A stretch of 8,526 nucleotides of DNA from Phocaeicola_A sp963643925 (GCA_963643925.1 CAVINS010000095.1:1-8526), one strand, 5' to 3'. Shown: positions 1-7,650, counted from the stretch's first letter. Numbers and translations: made by a program. The notes: generated from the sequence alone by a model not told the origin.

Positions 1-3000
1 CCCTGCTGGTTGGCAAGGTTGTTGACGATGGTGGAGGTGTAGACGTGCGCCATGTTCTTGTCCATGGCTTCGCCTGTGCCTGCCTTTGATGCGATCACCG
101 TTCCGTCGGAGAGTTTGGCTCCATTCTCAAACACGTAGATGGCACCACCATAGTCGGCAGTGTTCTGGTCGATGAGGCAGCCTGAGACGAGGGCTCCGTG
201 GGTGAGTGCGAGTGCACCGCCGTAGGTAGCCTCGTTGTTGCGCACGATACAGTTGCGCACGTGGGCATAGTCGGTCACGATGGCTGCACCGCCATACTGG
301 TTGATGTTCACCTCGGAAGTGGCAGTCTTGGCATCGGCATTACCACCAGTGATGAAGATACCGTCGATGACGGCACGGTCGGTGGTTTTATTCTTCATCG
401 ACAGATAGTCGCCGGTTGTGTAGGTGCTACTGCTTGCCAGTCCGCTCGCAGTATAGTCAGCAGTGCCATAGACATTGCCATCACCGTCGAACACCTTGTC
501 GGAGAACGACACCACATGATAGGTGTAGGCGTCGGCCTTCTCGCTCGAGTTATAATAATAGGAGTCGAAATAGGTGGGGTTGCCAGTGATGTCGCGTCGG
601 TCGGTCACGTTGCCGCTGCTGTCCTTGGTGTAGAAGCCGTTGTCGTCGGAAGAGGTGAAGGTATCGGTGTAGCCGCCCCACACCTCCACGCCGCGCGGCA
701 CGATGATGGACCAGATGCGCACGTCGTCGTTGTTGGCATCGGTGGTGCGGCAGGCGTAGTACTTGAAGTAAGAGCCTGCATCAGCAAGCGACTTGCTGTT
801 TGCCACCTTCACGATGACGCGTGCAGCAGGAGTGTTGAACTTATAACGTCCAGCAGCGTCGAGCACCTTCTGCAGTTTGGCTGCACAGGCAGCGTTGTCG
901 GGGTTGGTAGCCGACGCGTTGCCACGGCCTTCGGGAGTGACGTAGAAGATGGCAGCACCTGACAGTGTCTTCGTGTCGGGCTGGATGCTGTAGGCACCGT
1001 TATACTCGAAGGCACCCATATCGATCTCGCAGTCCTGCACACGGTCGGTGTAGTCCATATCGGAGCTCGGGATGGTGATGGCCGTTCCGCCAATAGTGAT
1101 GTCCTGTGTACCCGCGTTCACCGCATTATACACGTCCTTCTGTACAATACGGAAGTCGTAGTCGTTAACTGCATCGGTATATGACTTGGCGAATGGGTTG
1201 TAGGTAGCAGCGGAATAAGCAGAACCACAATACCATTTGTTTGTCTCGTCAACTAAGTAATCTGTATTGTTTTTGGCACTATTGGAAGTGGCAGTACTCT
1301 GCAGGAAACAGTTCTTGAACGTGATGACGGTGCTGTTGCCTCGGTCAACAAGTTTGTTGGTACCAGCAATAATGATGGAGTTGTAAAGTGTCAAGTGAGC
1401 TTCGGCTGCTGAAGCAGTCCACACCTCAAGGGAACCGGCACCGGTATTGTTCACCACGGTGTTGTTGAAGAAGTCGGCAGACTCGAAGAAAGCACCTGCA
1501 CCAAATTTGGTTCCACTTCCGCTGAGCGTATTACCAGTAATAACAGAGTTGTAGATGGTACCCTTTATCATATACATTCCGCCACCATACAACTCATTGC
1601 CAGTTGCCAAACCAGTATTGTTCATAATGTAGCAGTTGGTTATTGTTGAACCATCAACATAGACAGCTGCTCCACGTCCTCTACCATTATTCGCATTCAT
1701 TTGATTGTCACGAATAACACAGTTGGACACGGTCACATTCTCATAGAGTCGCAGACCAGCACCGCCGTCACGACCACCGCCGCTTCCGACTGGTGATATG
1801 CCAGTCTTATAACCATAGCGTATGGTGAAGCCGTCCCATTCGGCACCTTCATACACTACACGGTCAGCAGGCACGTTGGTGTTGTGGTCGGTAGTGACGC
1901 GACACTCTAACGGTTGGCTGAGCACACTCAGATTATAAGTAGTAGCCCCTTTGGTTGAATTTGTCTGGAGTATGGTCTCATAGTCCGACACAGTGAATCC
2001 TTGATTGGCTGTAGACAAGGTGATGTCTGTGGTGAGCTGCGGATGGCGCTCGTTCTTACCTGGCGTACCAGTCTTTGGGAACGCACCATATACCTTCACG
2101 TGGTTGCGCACCTCGTAGCCTGTGGTACAAGTGTAGATACCTGCTCCCACCCATACCTCACGCTCCTTATAGCCGTCGGGCAAATCCTGGTAAGTATGAG
2201 CCGTGGTAAAAGTTCCTGCCACAGATGCCTCTGACTGAACTGTGGTACGGGTTGTGTAACTCTTTGCCATCTCGCTCTCCACACTGCTCACCGCATACTG
2301 CAAACCGTTGATGCTCTTGGTTTCTGTGGAAGTTGTAGTTTGGGGAGCACTAACAGTAACGAACTGCCACTTGCCATTAGAATCAGAACCCGAATAAAGA
2401 CCGAGATTATTACCAGGACCTCCATGATAGTTCCAAGACGCAGAACTTACACTGTTCGATGTCACACTTGGTTGGATGCAGTAGGTGCGATATGTGGAGC
2501 CTGTGTTGATAGATCTTAGACGCCACTTGGCGTTTGTAGTGTTGCTGGCAGACAACTTCACTGTATTTGCGCCCGCATATGATTGGGTATAATATACATA
2601 CTTCTCTGCAGTCAGGTCATAGATGTAATAATATCCGCTACCATCGCTAATCAAGACGAAGTCGTCACCGGCAGTTACATCTGTCGTACTGTTAATAAAG
2701 TCTCCTGTGACAGCTTTTGCATAGTACACGGCATTGCCAGGAGTATTATTGTACAACATTCCTATCTTGAATGTGGTGGGACTATCCAAAGTGCTCGCCG
2801 TGGGAGTGGTAAGCACGGCACTCGGAGTTGTCGTCTTTGAGTAAGTGTAGGTGAAGGTGTAAGGAGCATTACCATTGATTGCATTCGCCCATGACGAGCC
2901 GTCGCGGGCGGTGCCGTCAGCGTGGGTTATGCTTTCGTCCTTAGTGGTAGATTTTACGGAACCATCGGTATTGTAGGTGTATTTGTTGTAGTCGCGCACA

Positions 3001-6000
3001 TACATCACCGTGCCGTAGGCCTTCTGTCCGTCGGAGTATTTCTTGTCCACATCGTCGATGGAGATGACCTCGTGGTTCTCCAAAGCACCGATGTCGGGCA
3101 GGCCACCGTAGTCGCGGGTGACGAGACCTGTCATGTCGGTGCCCCATGTGGTGTGGTCGGTGTTGTTGCTGCCGGTGTTGTCCACAGTGGCGGCACGGTT
3201 GACCATCGGGTTGTTGTTGTGGGGCATGAAGGAGATGGTGCGGCCATAGTAGGTGGCATCACCGCTGGTGTTCACGCCGGCGTTCTTCGTCGGGTTGATA
3301 AAGCGCGGATAGGTCTGCGAGGTCTCGCTGTAGGTGAAGGTGAGGATGGCCTCGTTAGTAGCGTCAAGACCTGTCATGAACGGCTGACCCTGTGACTTCA
3401 CGTCGTAGAGGTTGTGGTTGCCCTCATAGGTGCCACGAGTGCCATCGTCGTTGGTCATGAGGCGCACTGCCATGAGTGCTTTTGCCTCATTGCTGCGCGT
3501 GTCCTCAAGCGGTTCGTTCATGTTGGCATAGAACATGGAGTTCACCACTTTGGTCTTGCCATAGCTGTCGATGGCGAAGCCAACGTTGCGGAGGAAGTCG
3601 CAGTGACAGAAGGTGGCATCAGAACCGGTAGCCACAACGACGTTACCCGTGTTGGAGGTGACGTTGCCTTTGTCATCCACCGTGCGACTCTCGTTGTTGT
3701 GGAAGATGCAGTTCTCGAAATAGATGTTTGTAGAGCCGTGGATGTATGCGGCGGCTCCTTCCGATGCTGTGTTGCCTGCAATACCACAGTTGAGTATCTT
3801 GATGTTCTCTGCATTGTACATGGCAATGGCACCACCCTTGGTGTAGCCGCTGTCATCACGACCTATGAGACTGCGTGCGTTGGCGTAGCGGATGGAGAAA
3901 CCGTTGATCACGGAGTTCTTGGTGCCGTTGAATCGCAGCAGGTGTATCACGTTCAGGTCGTAGTCGTCCTGCACATTACCGGTGAGGTAGGTCATGTAGA
4001 CATTAGGATTGCGCCCGGAGATGCTGGTGTCGGTATTTGTGCTCGGGTAACCGCCAAGAATATTGACGTTGCTCGGTATTTCGAAGCCGGTCTTGCGCAC
4101 ACGGGTGTATCGGCGTGAAGTGGTGTTGTTCACCGTGCCCTGCTTCACATACACATTGATGGTGTAGTCGCTCTTGCAGTAGTCGGGTGTGGTCTTTGCC
4201 TGGTCGTCGCTGATGAACGTCAGGGCGTCGGCAAGGAATCGGATTGGAGTGTTCCAACTGCTACCGATATCCGCTGACTCCTCACCTGAGACATTGCTCG
4301 GGTCCACATAGAAGTTGACTTCCTTTTTGGTGTCGTCCACCTGCGGCCTGATGGTAATGCCCGTGGTGGTGTAGCCACCGAGTGTAGGACGAGGATTGAA
4401 CTGAGAGCCCACGATGTCGTAGTCCACCTGGTAGGCAGGGGTCATGCCATTGCGGTCGATGTCGACCACAGCAAGTCCGATGTGGTTGAGCGATGAGCGT
4501 GACGTAGGCTGGAAGTCGTAGGCTTTGGCTGCATCGCCTTCAAGCGTCATGTCGTTGCCGTCCTTATCCTTGACGGTGTAAGGGTAGTCAATGAAGAACT
4601 GGTGCTGCTGTTGTGAATGTATATAGCCGGCACTGGGTGTCGGGTGGTTGAACATCGGGTAGCCCTCGGAAGCGTTGGCCGTTCCTTCAGCAGATGTATT
4701 ATTTTCAGAAATCTTTGTCACGTTGTTCTTGATGACACCCGACCAGTCGGTGTAGTCGCTCTTGGTAAGCGAGGTGTACATCACGTAAGGACGCAGGCTC
4801 TGGCTGCTGCCCGAGCGGGAAGAGGCATACTGAATGTCGTTGTTGGCTGAGCAAGCGCCACCCCACAGCACGGAGTTGGCGAGGACAGCGTTGTCGCGGC
4901 AGTAGACACCGGCAGAACGTCCGGTGGTCATGCCGTTGAGGGTGACACCGGCACCGTTGCACTTGTTGCGCACGATGGTCATCTGGGTGATGGCACCACC
5001 CCTGTTCATATACACACCGCCCGCCTCAGTGGTGGCAGTGTTGTTGGCAACAAGCATCGCCGTGCAGGCAATCTTATACTGGTTGTTGTTTTGCGTATCG
5101 TTGGCAATGATGGCCAAACCGCCACCCATACGGCCCACACAACCCTCGATGCCGCTCTGGCGCTGAATCATCGGGATGTTGTTGTAGGTGTCAGGACCGT
5201 CCATGCAGACGCCACCGCCATAGCCGTAGCTGGTGCCGAGACCGACTGCCTGGCAGTTGGAGACCATGCTGTGCTCTATGTAACCGCCACCGTCCATATA
5301 GATGCCGCCACCGTTGCGCGAAGCCACGCACTCACGCACCCAGCAGTTTTTCAGATGGGCACCTTCCACCATGTAGACACCACCGCCATAGGCGTTGTGC
5401 GGATGGCCGGTAAGCTCTGTGTTGTTGGCGTTGCCGTGCTCGATGATACAGCCCTCGAGCAATGCCGACTGGCTACCGCCGCCGTTGGCATTGGCACGGC
5501 CAGTAGTGGCATCGAAGCCGTTTGTGGCGAAGGTGACGACATGGTAGCAGTTGCCGTAGAACGAGGCGGTCCACTGCTCCTTGGTGGTGTTCCAAGAGAA
5601 CTCTGCCGTCTGGGAGAGGTCGCCGGAGAGGATGGTGTAGTTCTTGTAATACTTACCCATGGACTTCACATCTACCTCCTGGCGGTCTTCCAACTTGGTT
5701 TCGCCTTCGTATGTCACTGTGCCGTCGGCATCTTTCTCCTGTCCACGGAAACCGCCATACACCTTGATGCCTGCAGGAATCTTGAACGACATGCTGAGGG
5801 TGCTACCGCCCGACGACTCGGTACTCTCGGTCGGGGTGTAGGTACCCGCAGCTACCCACACCTCGCCAGTGAGGCCGTTGTCCACAAGGTCGTTGATGGC
5901 ATCCTGGATGTTGGCTTTCGCCGTTGCCCACGTCCGACCATCGTTGGCATACTTTCCTTGTTTTGACACATAACGGATGTTGGCGGTCCCTGCACCGAGG

Positions 6001-6077
6001 GACTGTGCGAAAGCACCCAGGGTGAAGGTCAACATCATGAATGTCAATAAACAATGTAACTTAAACTTACTGTTCAT
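1..6077 (-). CDS. Giant secreted multi-module parallel beta-helix surface protein (3' end missing)
   Basis: I read this frame codon by codon and found no stop from the ATG at 6075-6077 to the left edge, so at least 2,025 residues are encoded. The start is chosen because it opens a signal peptide: basic N-terminus, hydrophobic stretch at residues 7-23, and Ala-Phe-Ala/Gln cleavage after residue 24. Four modules follow, at roughly residues 34-570, 587-1001, 1022-1694 and 1709 to the edge. Each opens with a Tyr-Val strand (RYVSK, FYVDP, MYVRD, FYVTP). Modules 2 and 3 then carry GSSW; module 1 has GRTWATA instead. The later part of each has beta-helix turns such as GGGVYM, with Gly-Gly-Gly at residues 231, 256, 287 and 318 and GGVYM at 353. 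Modules 2 and 3 close with DIGALEN (995) and DMGAFEYNG (1686). This matches Bacteroidetes right-handed beta-helix, polymorphic-membrane-protein-like surface proteins. No catalytic residues are recognised. The role is probably adhesion or glycan contact (inference). The C-terminal anchor, possibly a type IX sorting domain, lies outside the window. Confidence 0.9.
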   Translation of the reverse strand, partial: MNSKFKLHCLLTFMMLTFTLGAFAQSLGAGTANIRYVSKQGKYANDGRTWATAKANIQDAINDLVDNGLTGEVWVAAGTYTPTESTESSGGSTLSMSFKIPAGIKVYGGFRGQEKDADGTVTYEGETKLEDRQEVDVKSMGKYYKNYTILSGDLSQTAEFSWNTTKEQWTASFYGNCYHVVTFATNGFDATTGRANANGGGSQSALLEGCIIEHGNANNTELTGHPHNAYGGGVYMVEGAHLKNCWVRECVASRNGGGIYMDGGGYIEHSMVSNCQAVGLGTSYGYGGGVCMDGPDTYNNIPMIQRQSGIEGCVGRMGGGLAIIANDTQNNNQYKIACTAMLVANNTATTEAGGVYMNRGGAITQMTIVRNKCNGAGVTLNGMTTGRSAGVYCRDNAVLANSVLWGGACSANNDIQYASSRSGSSQSLRPYVMYTSLTKSDYTDWSGVIKNNVTKISENNTSAEGTANASEGYPMFNHPTPSAGYIHSQQQHQFFIDYPYTVKDKDGNDMTLEGDAAKAYDFQPTSRSSLNHIGLAVVDIDRNGMTPAYQVDYDIVGSQFNPRPTLGGYTTTGITIRPQVDDTKKEVNFYVDPSNVSGEESADIGSSWNTPIRFLADALTFISDDQAKTTPDYCKSDYTINVYVKQGTVNNTTSRRYTRVRKTGFEIPSNVNILGGYPSTNTDTSISGRNPNVYMTYLTGNVQDDYDLNVIHLLRFNGTKNSVINGFSIRYANARSLIGRDDSGYTKGGAIAMYNAENIKILNCGIAGNTASEGAAAYIHGSTNIYFENCIFHNNESRTVDDKGNVTSNTGNVVVATGSDATFCHCDFLRNVGFAIDSYGKTKVVNSMFYANMNEPLEDTRSNEAKALMAVRLMTNDDGTRGTYEGNHNLYDVKSQGQPFMTGLDATNEAILTFTYSETSQTYPRFINPTKNAGVNTSGDATYYGRTISFMPHNNNPMVNRAATVDNTGSNNTDHTTWGTDMTGLVTRDYGGLPDIGALENHEVISIDDVDKKYSDGQKAYGTVMYVRDYNKYTYNTDGSVKSTTKDESITHADGTARDGSSWANAINGNAPYTFTYTYSKTTTPSAVLTTPTASTLDSPTTFKIGMLYNNTPGNAVYYAKAVTGDFINSTTDVTAGDDFVLISDGSGYYYIYDLTAEKYVYYTQSYAGANTVKLSASNTTNAKWRLRSINTGSTYRTYCIQPSVTSNSVSSASWNYHGGPGNNLGLYSGSDSNGKWQFVTVSAPQTTTSTETKSINGLQYAVSSVESEMAKSYTTRTTVQSEASVAGTFTTAHTYQDLPDGYKEREVWVGAGIYTCTTGYEVRNHVKVYGAFPKTGTPGKNERHPQLTTDITLSTANQGFTVSDYETILQTNSTKGATTYNLSVLSQPLECRVTTDHNTNVPADRVVYEGAEWDGFTIRYGYKTGISPVGSGGGRDGGAGLRLYENVTVSNCVIRDNQMNANNGRGRGAAVYVDGSTITNCYIMNNTGLATGNELYGGGMYMIKGTIYNSVITGNTLSGSGTKFGAGAFFESADFFNNTVVNNTGAGSLEVWTASAAEAHLTLYNSIIIAGTNKLVDRGNSTVITFKNCFLQSTATSNSAKNNTDYLVDETNKWYCGSAYSAATYNPFAKSYTDAVNDYDFRIVQKDVYNAVNAGTQDITIGGTAITIPSSDMDYTDRVQDCEIDMGAFEYNGAYSIQPDTKTLSGAAIFYVTPEGRGNASATNPDNAACAAKLQKVLDAAGRYKFNTPAARVIVKVANSKSLADAGSYFKYYACRTTDANNDDVRIWSIIVPRGVEVWGGYTDTFTSSDDNGFYTKDSSGNVTDRRDITGNPTYFDSYYYNSSEKADAYTYHVVSFSDKVFDGDGNVYGTADYTASGLASSSTYTTGDYLSMKNKTTDRAVIDGIFITGGNADAKTATSEVNINQYGGAAIVTDYAHVRNCIVRNNEATYGGALALTHGALVSGCLIDQNTADYGGAIYVFENGAKLSDGTVIASKAGTGEAMDKNMAHVYTSTIVNNLANQQ
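2316..2861 (-). other. Inserted lectin-like (possible beta-trefoil) domain inside beta-helix module 3
   Basis: About 180 residues (roughly 1072-1254 of the giant protein) interrupt module 3 between GSSWANAING and SINGLQYAV, which read as the two halves of one beta-helix entry motif. The insert lacks glycine-triad turns. It is rich in Tyr, Ser, Thr and Asn, with phrases such as GYYYIYDLTAEKYVYYT, AKWRLRSI (Trp 1185), SWNYHGG (Trp 1215), NNLGLYSGSD and KWQFV (Trp 1237). Repeated W-x-(F/L) strands, a YYIYD/KYVYY pair and an SWNxHGG-xxxLGLY segment recall ricin-type beta-trefoil-like modules attached to Bacteroidetes surface proteins and glycoside hydrolases. I recall this resemblance and have not searched for it. 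Hand-counted GC over 2341-2820 is about 46 percent, against about 61 percent for six sampled 60-base lines between 4921 and 5520. Carbohydrate binding is an inference. Confidence 0.5.
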
Positions 6078-6121
6078 ATATCTTACTTTTATGTTTTTAT
6101 CTCTACTTTGTATATATTCTG

Positions 6122-6211
6122 AACCACGAATGGGACGAATGGGGCGAGGCCATGCGGCGGGTGTATTGTTTAACCACGAATCACACGAATAAAACGAATC
6201 CATGCGGCGGG
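6122..6211. repeat. Two 40-base direct repeats with internal ACGAAT periodicity
   Basis: Copies at 6122-6161 and 6172-6211 begin AACCACGAAT and end CCATGCGGCGGG. They match at 31 of 40 positions by eye, with a 50-base period from start to start. Inside each, ACGAAT recurs every 9 bases with variable triplets between. AACCACGAAT/ACACGAAT strings are a common non-coding repeat in Bacteroidetes and other environmental genomes (general knowledge, not searched). The function is unknown. Confidence 0.8.
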
Positions 6212-6228
6212 CTGGATTGAGCGCAGAA

Positions 6229-6285
6229 TAGGAGTCAGCTCTCTCCGAGAGCGTAGACGATGACACTCGAGCGACAGCTCGCAAT
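6229..6285 (+). repeat. Half copy of the inverted-repeat element (left arm only)
   Basis: This stretch carries the left arm with core AGCTCTCTCCGAGAGCGT, followed by a spacer and the CGAGC-GACA-GCTCG hairpin (6268-6281). It matches the left parts of the copies at 7651 and 8054 almost base for base. No right arm follows, and the sequence passes directly into unrelated GC-rich hairpins. It is therefore a truncated or solo copy of the same interspersed family. Confidence 0.8.
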
Positions 6286-6288
6286 GAC

Positions 6289-6301
6289 GCCCCGAAGGGG
6301 C
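6289..6301. repeat. GCCCC-GAA-GGGGC hairpin
   Basis: A perfect 5-bp stem with a three-base loop begins a run of similar compact GC-rich hairpins. No T-tract follows on either strand, so it is not a conventional intrinsic terminator. It resembles REP-type palindromic units. Confidence 0.6.
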
Positions 6302-6313
6302 AACTACTACCAG

Positions 6314-6370
6314 CCCAGGGCAGAGTCCTGGAGCGTCAGCGGAGGGACGGCACCCTGGGAACACGTTCCC
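6314..6370. repeat. CCCAGGG/CCCTGGG inverted pair and GGGAAC-AC-GTTCCC palindrome
   Basis: CCCAGGG at 6314-6320 pairs with CCCTGGG at 6353-6359 across a 32-base loop. Overlapping this, 6357-6370 is a perfect GGGAAC-AC-GTTCCC palindrome. The two foldings are mutually exclusive because they share 6357-6359. The CCCAGGG arm recurs in the hairpin at 6466. Confidence 0.55.
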
Positions 6371-6382
6371 CACGTTTCATGT

Positions 6383-6441
6383 GCGCCCTGTAAGGGCAGC
6401 TACATACCCATTGCTTTTATTCAGCTACCCTTACAGGGCGC
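6383..6441. repeat. 14-base perfect inverted repeat around a 31-base loop
   Basis: GCGCCCTGTAAGGG at 6383-6396 is the exact reverse complement of 6428-6441. The left arm can also fold on itself locally as GCCCT-GTA-AGGGC. CAGCTAC occurs just inside each arm in direct orientation. The unit resembles the paired REP-like palindromes common in Bacteroidales intergenic DNA. Confidence 0.75.
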
Positions 6442-6465
6442 TGGGTAGGTGGTGTGTATCCGTTA

Positions 6466-6484
6466 CCCAGGGCGTTGCCCTGGG
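6466..6484. repeat. CCCAGGGC-GTT-GCCCTGGG hairpin
   Basis: This is a perfect 8-bp, very GC-rich stem with a three-base loop. It lies about 30 bases past the lipoprotein stop in the direction of transcription. No T-run follows, so a processing, stabilising or REP-like role is as likely as termination. Confidence 0.75.
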
Positions 6485-6496
6485 CTAGGTGCAGCT

Positions 6497-6509
6497 GGGC
6501 TTTCAGCCC
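6497..6509 (-). terminator. Small hairpin just past the lipoprotein stop (weak terminator candidate)
   Basis: GGGCT-TTC-AGCCC forms a 5-bp stem two bases after the lipoprotein stop codon in the minus direction. It could be the first of two closely spaced hairpins (the next is at 6466) that slow polymerase or protect the 3' end of the lipoprotein mRNA. The absence of a U-tract argues against efficient rho-independent termination, so read-through into the giant gene remains possible. Confidence 0.3.
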
Positions 6510-6511
6510 GT

Positions 6512-7600
6512 TCACTCCACCGTCGCGATTACTCGGTACCAACCGGTGAACACGTTACTATATGTTGACGTGCTTGGCGTTATACAGCTCGTCGTCGCCG
6601 TCTTGTTGGCGCTGCCGGCGTATGTCACCGTGTAGTTTATCTTTCCGTCTGTCGGCGGCTGCAACATGAATGCGTAGGCTCTGCCGAGCCATTTGTTGCC
6701 AGCGTTGACCTCGTTGACCGGGTCTGGACTTGGCGTACCAGTGGAACTTGAGCTTTTTGTGCCCAGCACGATGCAGGAACCGGTATTTGTCGCAATACCA
6801 TTCGCATCGGTTATCGGGTTATTCGTCGGCTCAAACACCTTGCATGTCGTCGGCAAGCCCGTACAGGTGATGCTGGCAAGCTCCGTGGTGCTCTGCAACG
6901 TTGATGACACCTCCCATGTGAAGTCCACCTTGGCTGCCACGTGATAGAGCTTCACCGTGGAACAGGTGAGCGTGGTAACGTTGTTGTTAGTCTGGCTCGT
7001 TATCACACCGTTGTTGGTGTCGCCGAGCGGTGTGGAGTATATGTCCTTCAGCTGACTGGAGGTGAAGGCGGAGAGGTCAAGGGTCATGGCCTCAACCTCA
7101 CTCCTGAGTCCGGTTCCTGTCTGTGTTCCGTTGTATGTCTTCTGGAACTTGCCGCTCAGGTCATCCCTAGACGCGATGGCGAACACGCGGCTGTTGTCTG
7201 TTAGTGCCGCCTGTATCTTGAACGTCACATTCACGTCCTTCTTCCAACGCTCGTCCTTGGTGTCTTGGTCCGCCAGCGTCCACTTGTTCTGCGAGTCGTC
7301 CTCGCCGGTTTGGGCAGGCGCTATCGCCTTGTAGAGCAACTCGTAGGTGGCGGTGTTACTTGCATCCGTCTCGCTCACGCACGCGTACACGTAAAGGTAC
7401 AGGGGTTGTTCGAAGACCACGTCATTGCCCGGGTCACCCTGACTGGCAGCGCGGGTCTCTAACTCACTGTTGAAGGAATAGACCTCGACGGGGATGGTCA
7501 TCGTCACCGTCTGCATCTCCTGTGTTGTATCGTCTTCGGAGCAAGCTGCAAAGAGTTGCAGTGCCAGTGCTCCGACAATCATCGTTCTCGTATATCGCAT
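6512..7600 (-). CDS. Fimbrillin-like (FimA/Mfa superfamily) surface lipoprotein
   Basis: The 362-residue protein starts with a type II signal peptide: Arg at 2 and 5, a hydrophobic stretch at 7-19, and a lipobox-like Leu-Phe-Ala-Ala-Cys with the lipidated Cys at 20. Ser-Glu-Asp-Asp follows, resembling the acidic export signal that sends Bacteroidetes lipoproteins to the outer face of the outer membrane. An early beta strand (TVTMTIPVEVYSF) leads to Glu-Thr-Arg-Ala-Ala with Arg 50. That is close to where type V pilin precursors of the FimA/Mfa1 kind are cleaved after Arg by gingipain-type proteases. Further strands include PLYLYVYACV and LYHVAAKVDFTWEV, and the protein ends GWYRVIATVE. Length and pattern fit fimbrillin-like subunits. 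I cannot tell whether it is a stalk, tip or anchor subunit. A good promoter lies about 280 bases upstream. The giant beta-helix gene follows on the same strand after 434 bases, suggesting a shared surface role (inference). It could instead be an unrelated surface lipoprotein with the same fold. Confidence 0.75.
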   Translation of the reverse strand: MRYTRTMIVGALALQLFAACSEDDTTQEMQTVTMTIPVEVYSFNSELETRAASQGDPGNDVVFEQPLYLYVYACVSETDASNTATYELLYKAIAPAQTGEDDSQNKWTLADQDTKDERWKKDVNVTFKIQAALTDNSRVFAIASRDDLSGKFQKTYNGTQTGTGLRSEVEAMTLDLSAFTSSQLKDIYSTPLGDTNNGVITSQTNNNVTTLTCSTVKLYHVAAKVDFTWEVSSTLQSTTELASITCTGLPTTCKVFEPTNNPITDANGIATNTGSCIVLGTKSSSSTGTPSPDPVNEVNAGNKWLGRAYAFMLQPPTDGKINYTVTYAGSANKTATTSCITPSTSTYSNVFTGWYRVIATVE

Positions 7601-7650
7601 ATATGTATTTGTTTTACTGTTTCACTTAATCTATCAGCTTGTTCGCTATG

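Larger units (their letters stand above)
6078..6511. other. Repeat- and hairpin-rich intergenic spacer with no gene
   Basis: These 434 bases between the lipoprotein stop and the giant-gene start hold no credible coding sequence. In order they contain an AT-rich leader next to the giant-gene start (6078-6120), a 40-base direct repeat pair (6122-6211), a half copy of the inverted-repeat element seen twice further right (6229-6285), and a cluster of GC-rich hairpins (6289-6509). On the minus strand I found no TAnnTTTG promoter motif between 6078 and 6511. The giant gene may therefore depend on the promoter upstream of the lipoprotein, or on a promoter type I cannot recognise. Just upstream of its ATG the minus strand is A-rich with only a weak purine stretch, which is normal for Bacteroidetes, where Shine-Dalgarno sequences are often absent. 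Confidence 0.7.

Noticed and set aside
198..962. 254-codon plus-strand open frame, and similar plus-strand frames at 2922-3395, 3414-4118 and 5091-5966
   Set aside because: They are exact antisense shadows in the complementary codon register of the giant minus-strand gene. Their Val/Gly/His-rich translations mirror its Asn/Thr/Gly-rich codons, and they have no family features.
2316..2861. Frameshift or separate gene inside the giant frame
   Set aside because: The reading frame stays open through this stretch with sensible protein on both sides, so it is an in-frame domain insertion.
6101..6110. TACTTTG as a possible promoter -7 box
   Set aside because: It lies on the wrong strand for the giant gene and has one base instead of two between TA and TTTG.
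6170..6373. 67-codon minus-strand frame
   Set aside because: It runs through the direct repeats and palindromes, and the composition follows the repeats and not protein constraint.
6260..6448. 62-codon plus-strand frame across the spacer
   Set aside because: It is made entirely of repeat arm and hairpin sequence (REP-type DNA), and nothing in its translation looks like a protein family.
6466..6509. Strong rho-independent terminator after the lipoprotein
   Set aside because: The hairpins are real but no T-rich tract follows in the direction of transcription. Only a weak candidate is listed.
6693..7462. Plus-strand frames opposite the lipoprotein
   Set aside because: They overlap a convincing signal-peptide-bearing lipoprotein on the minus strand and have no recognisable features of their own.
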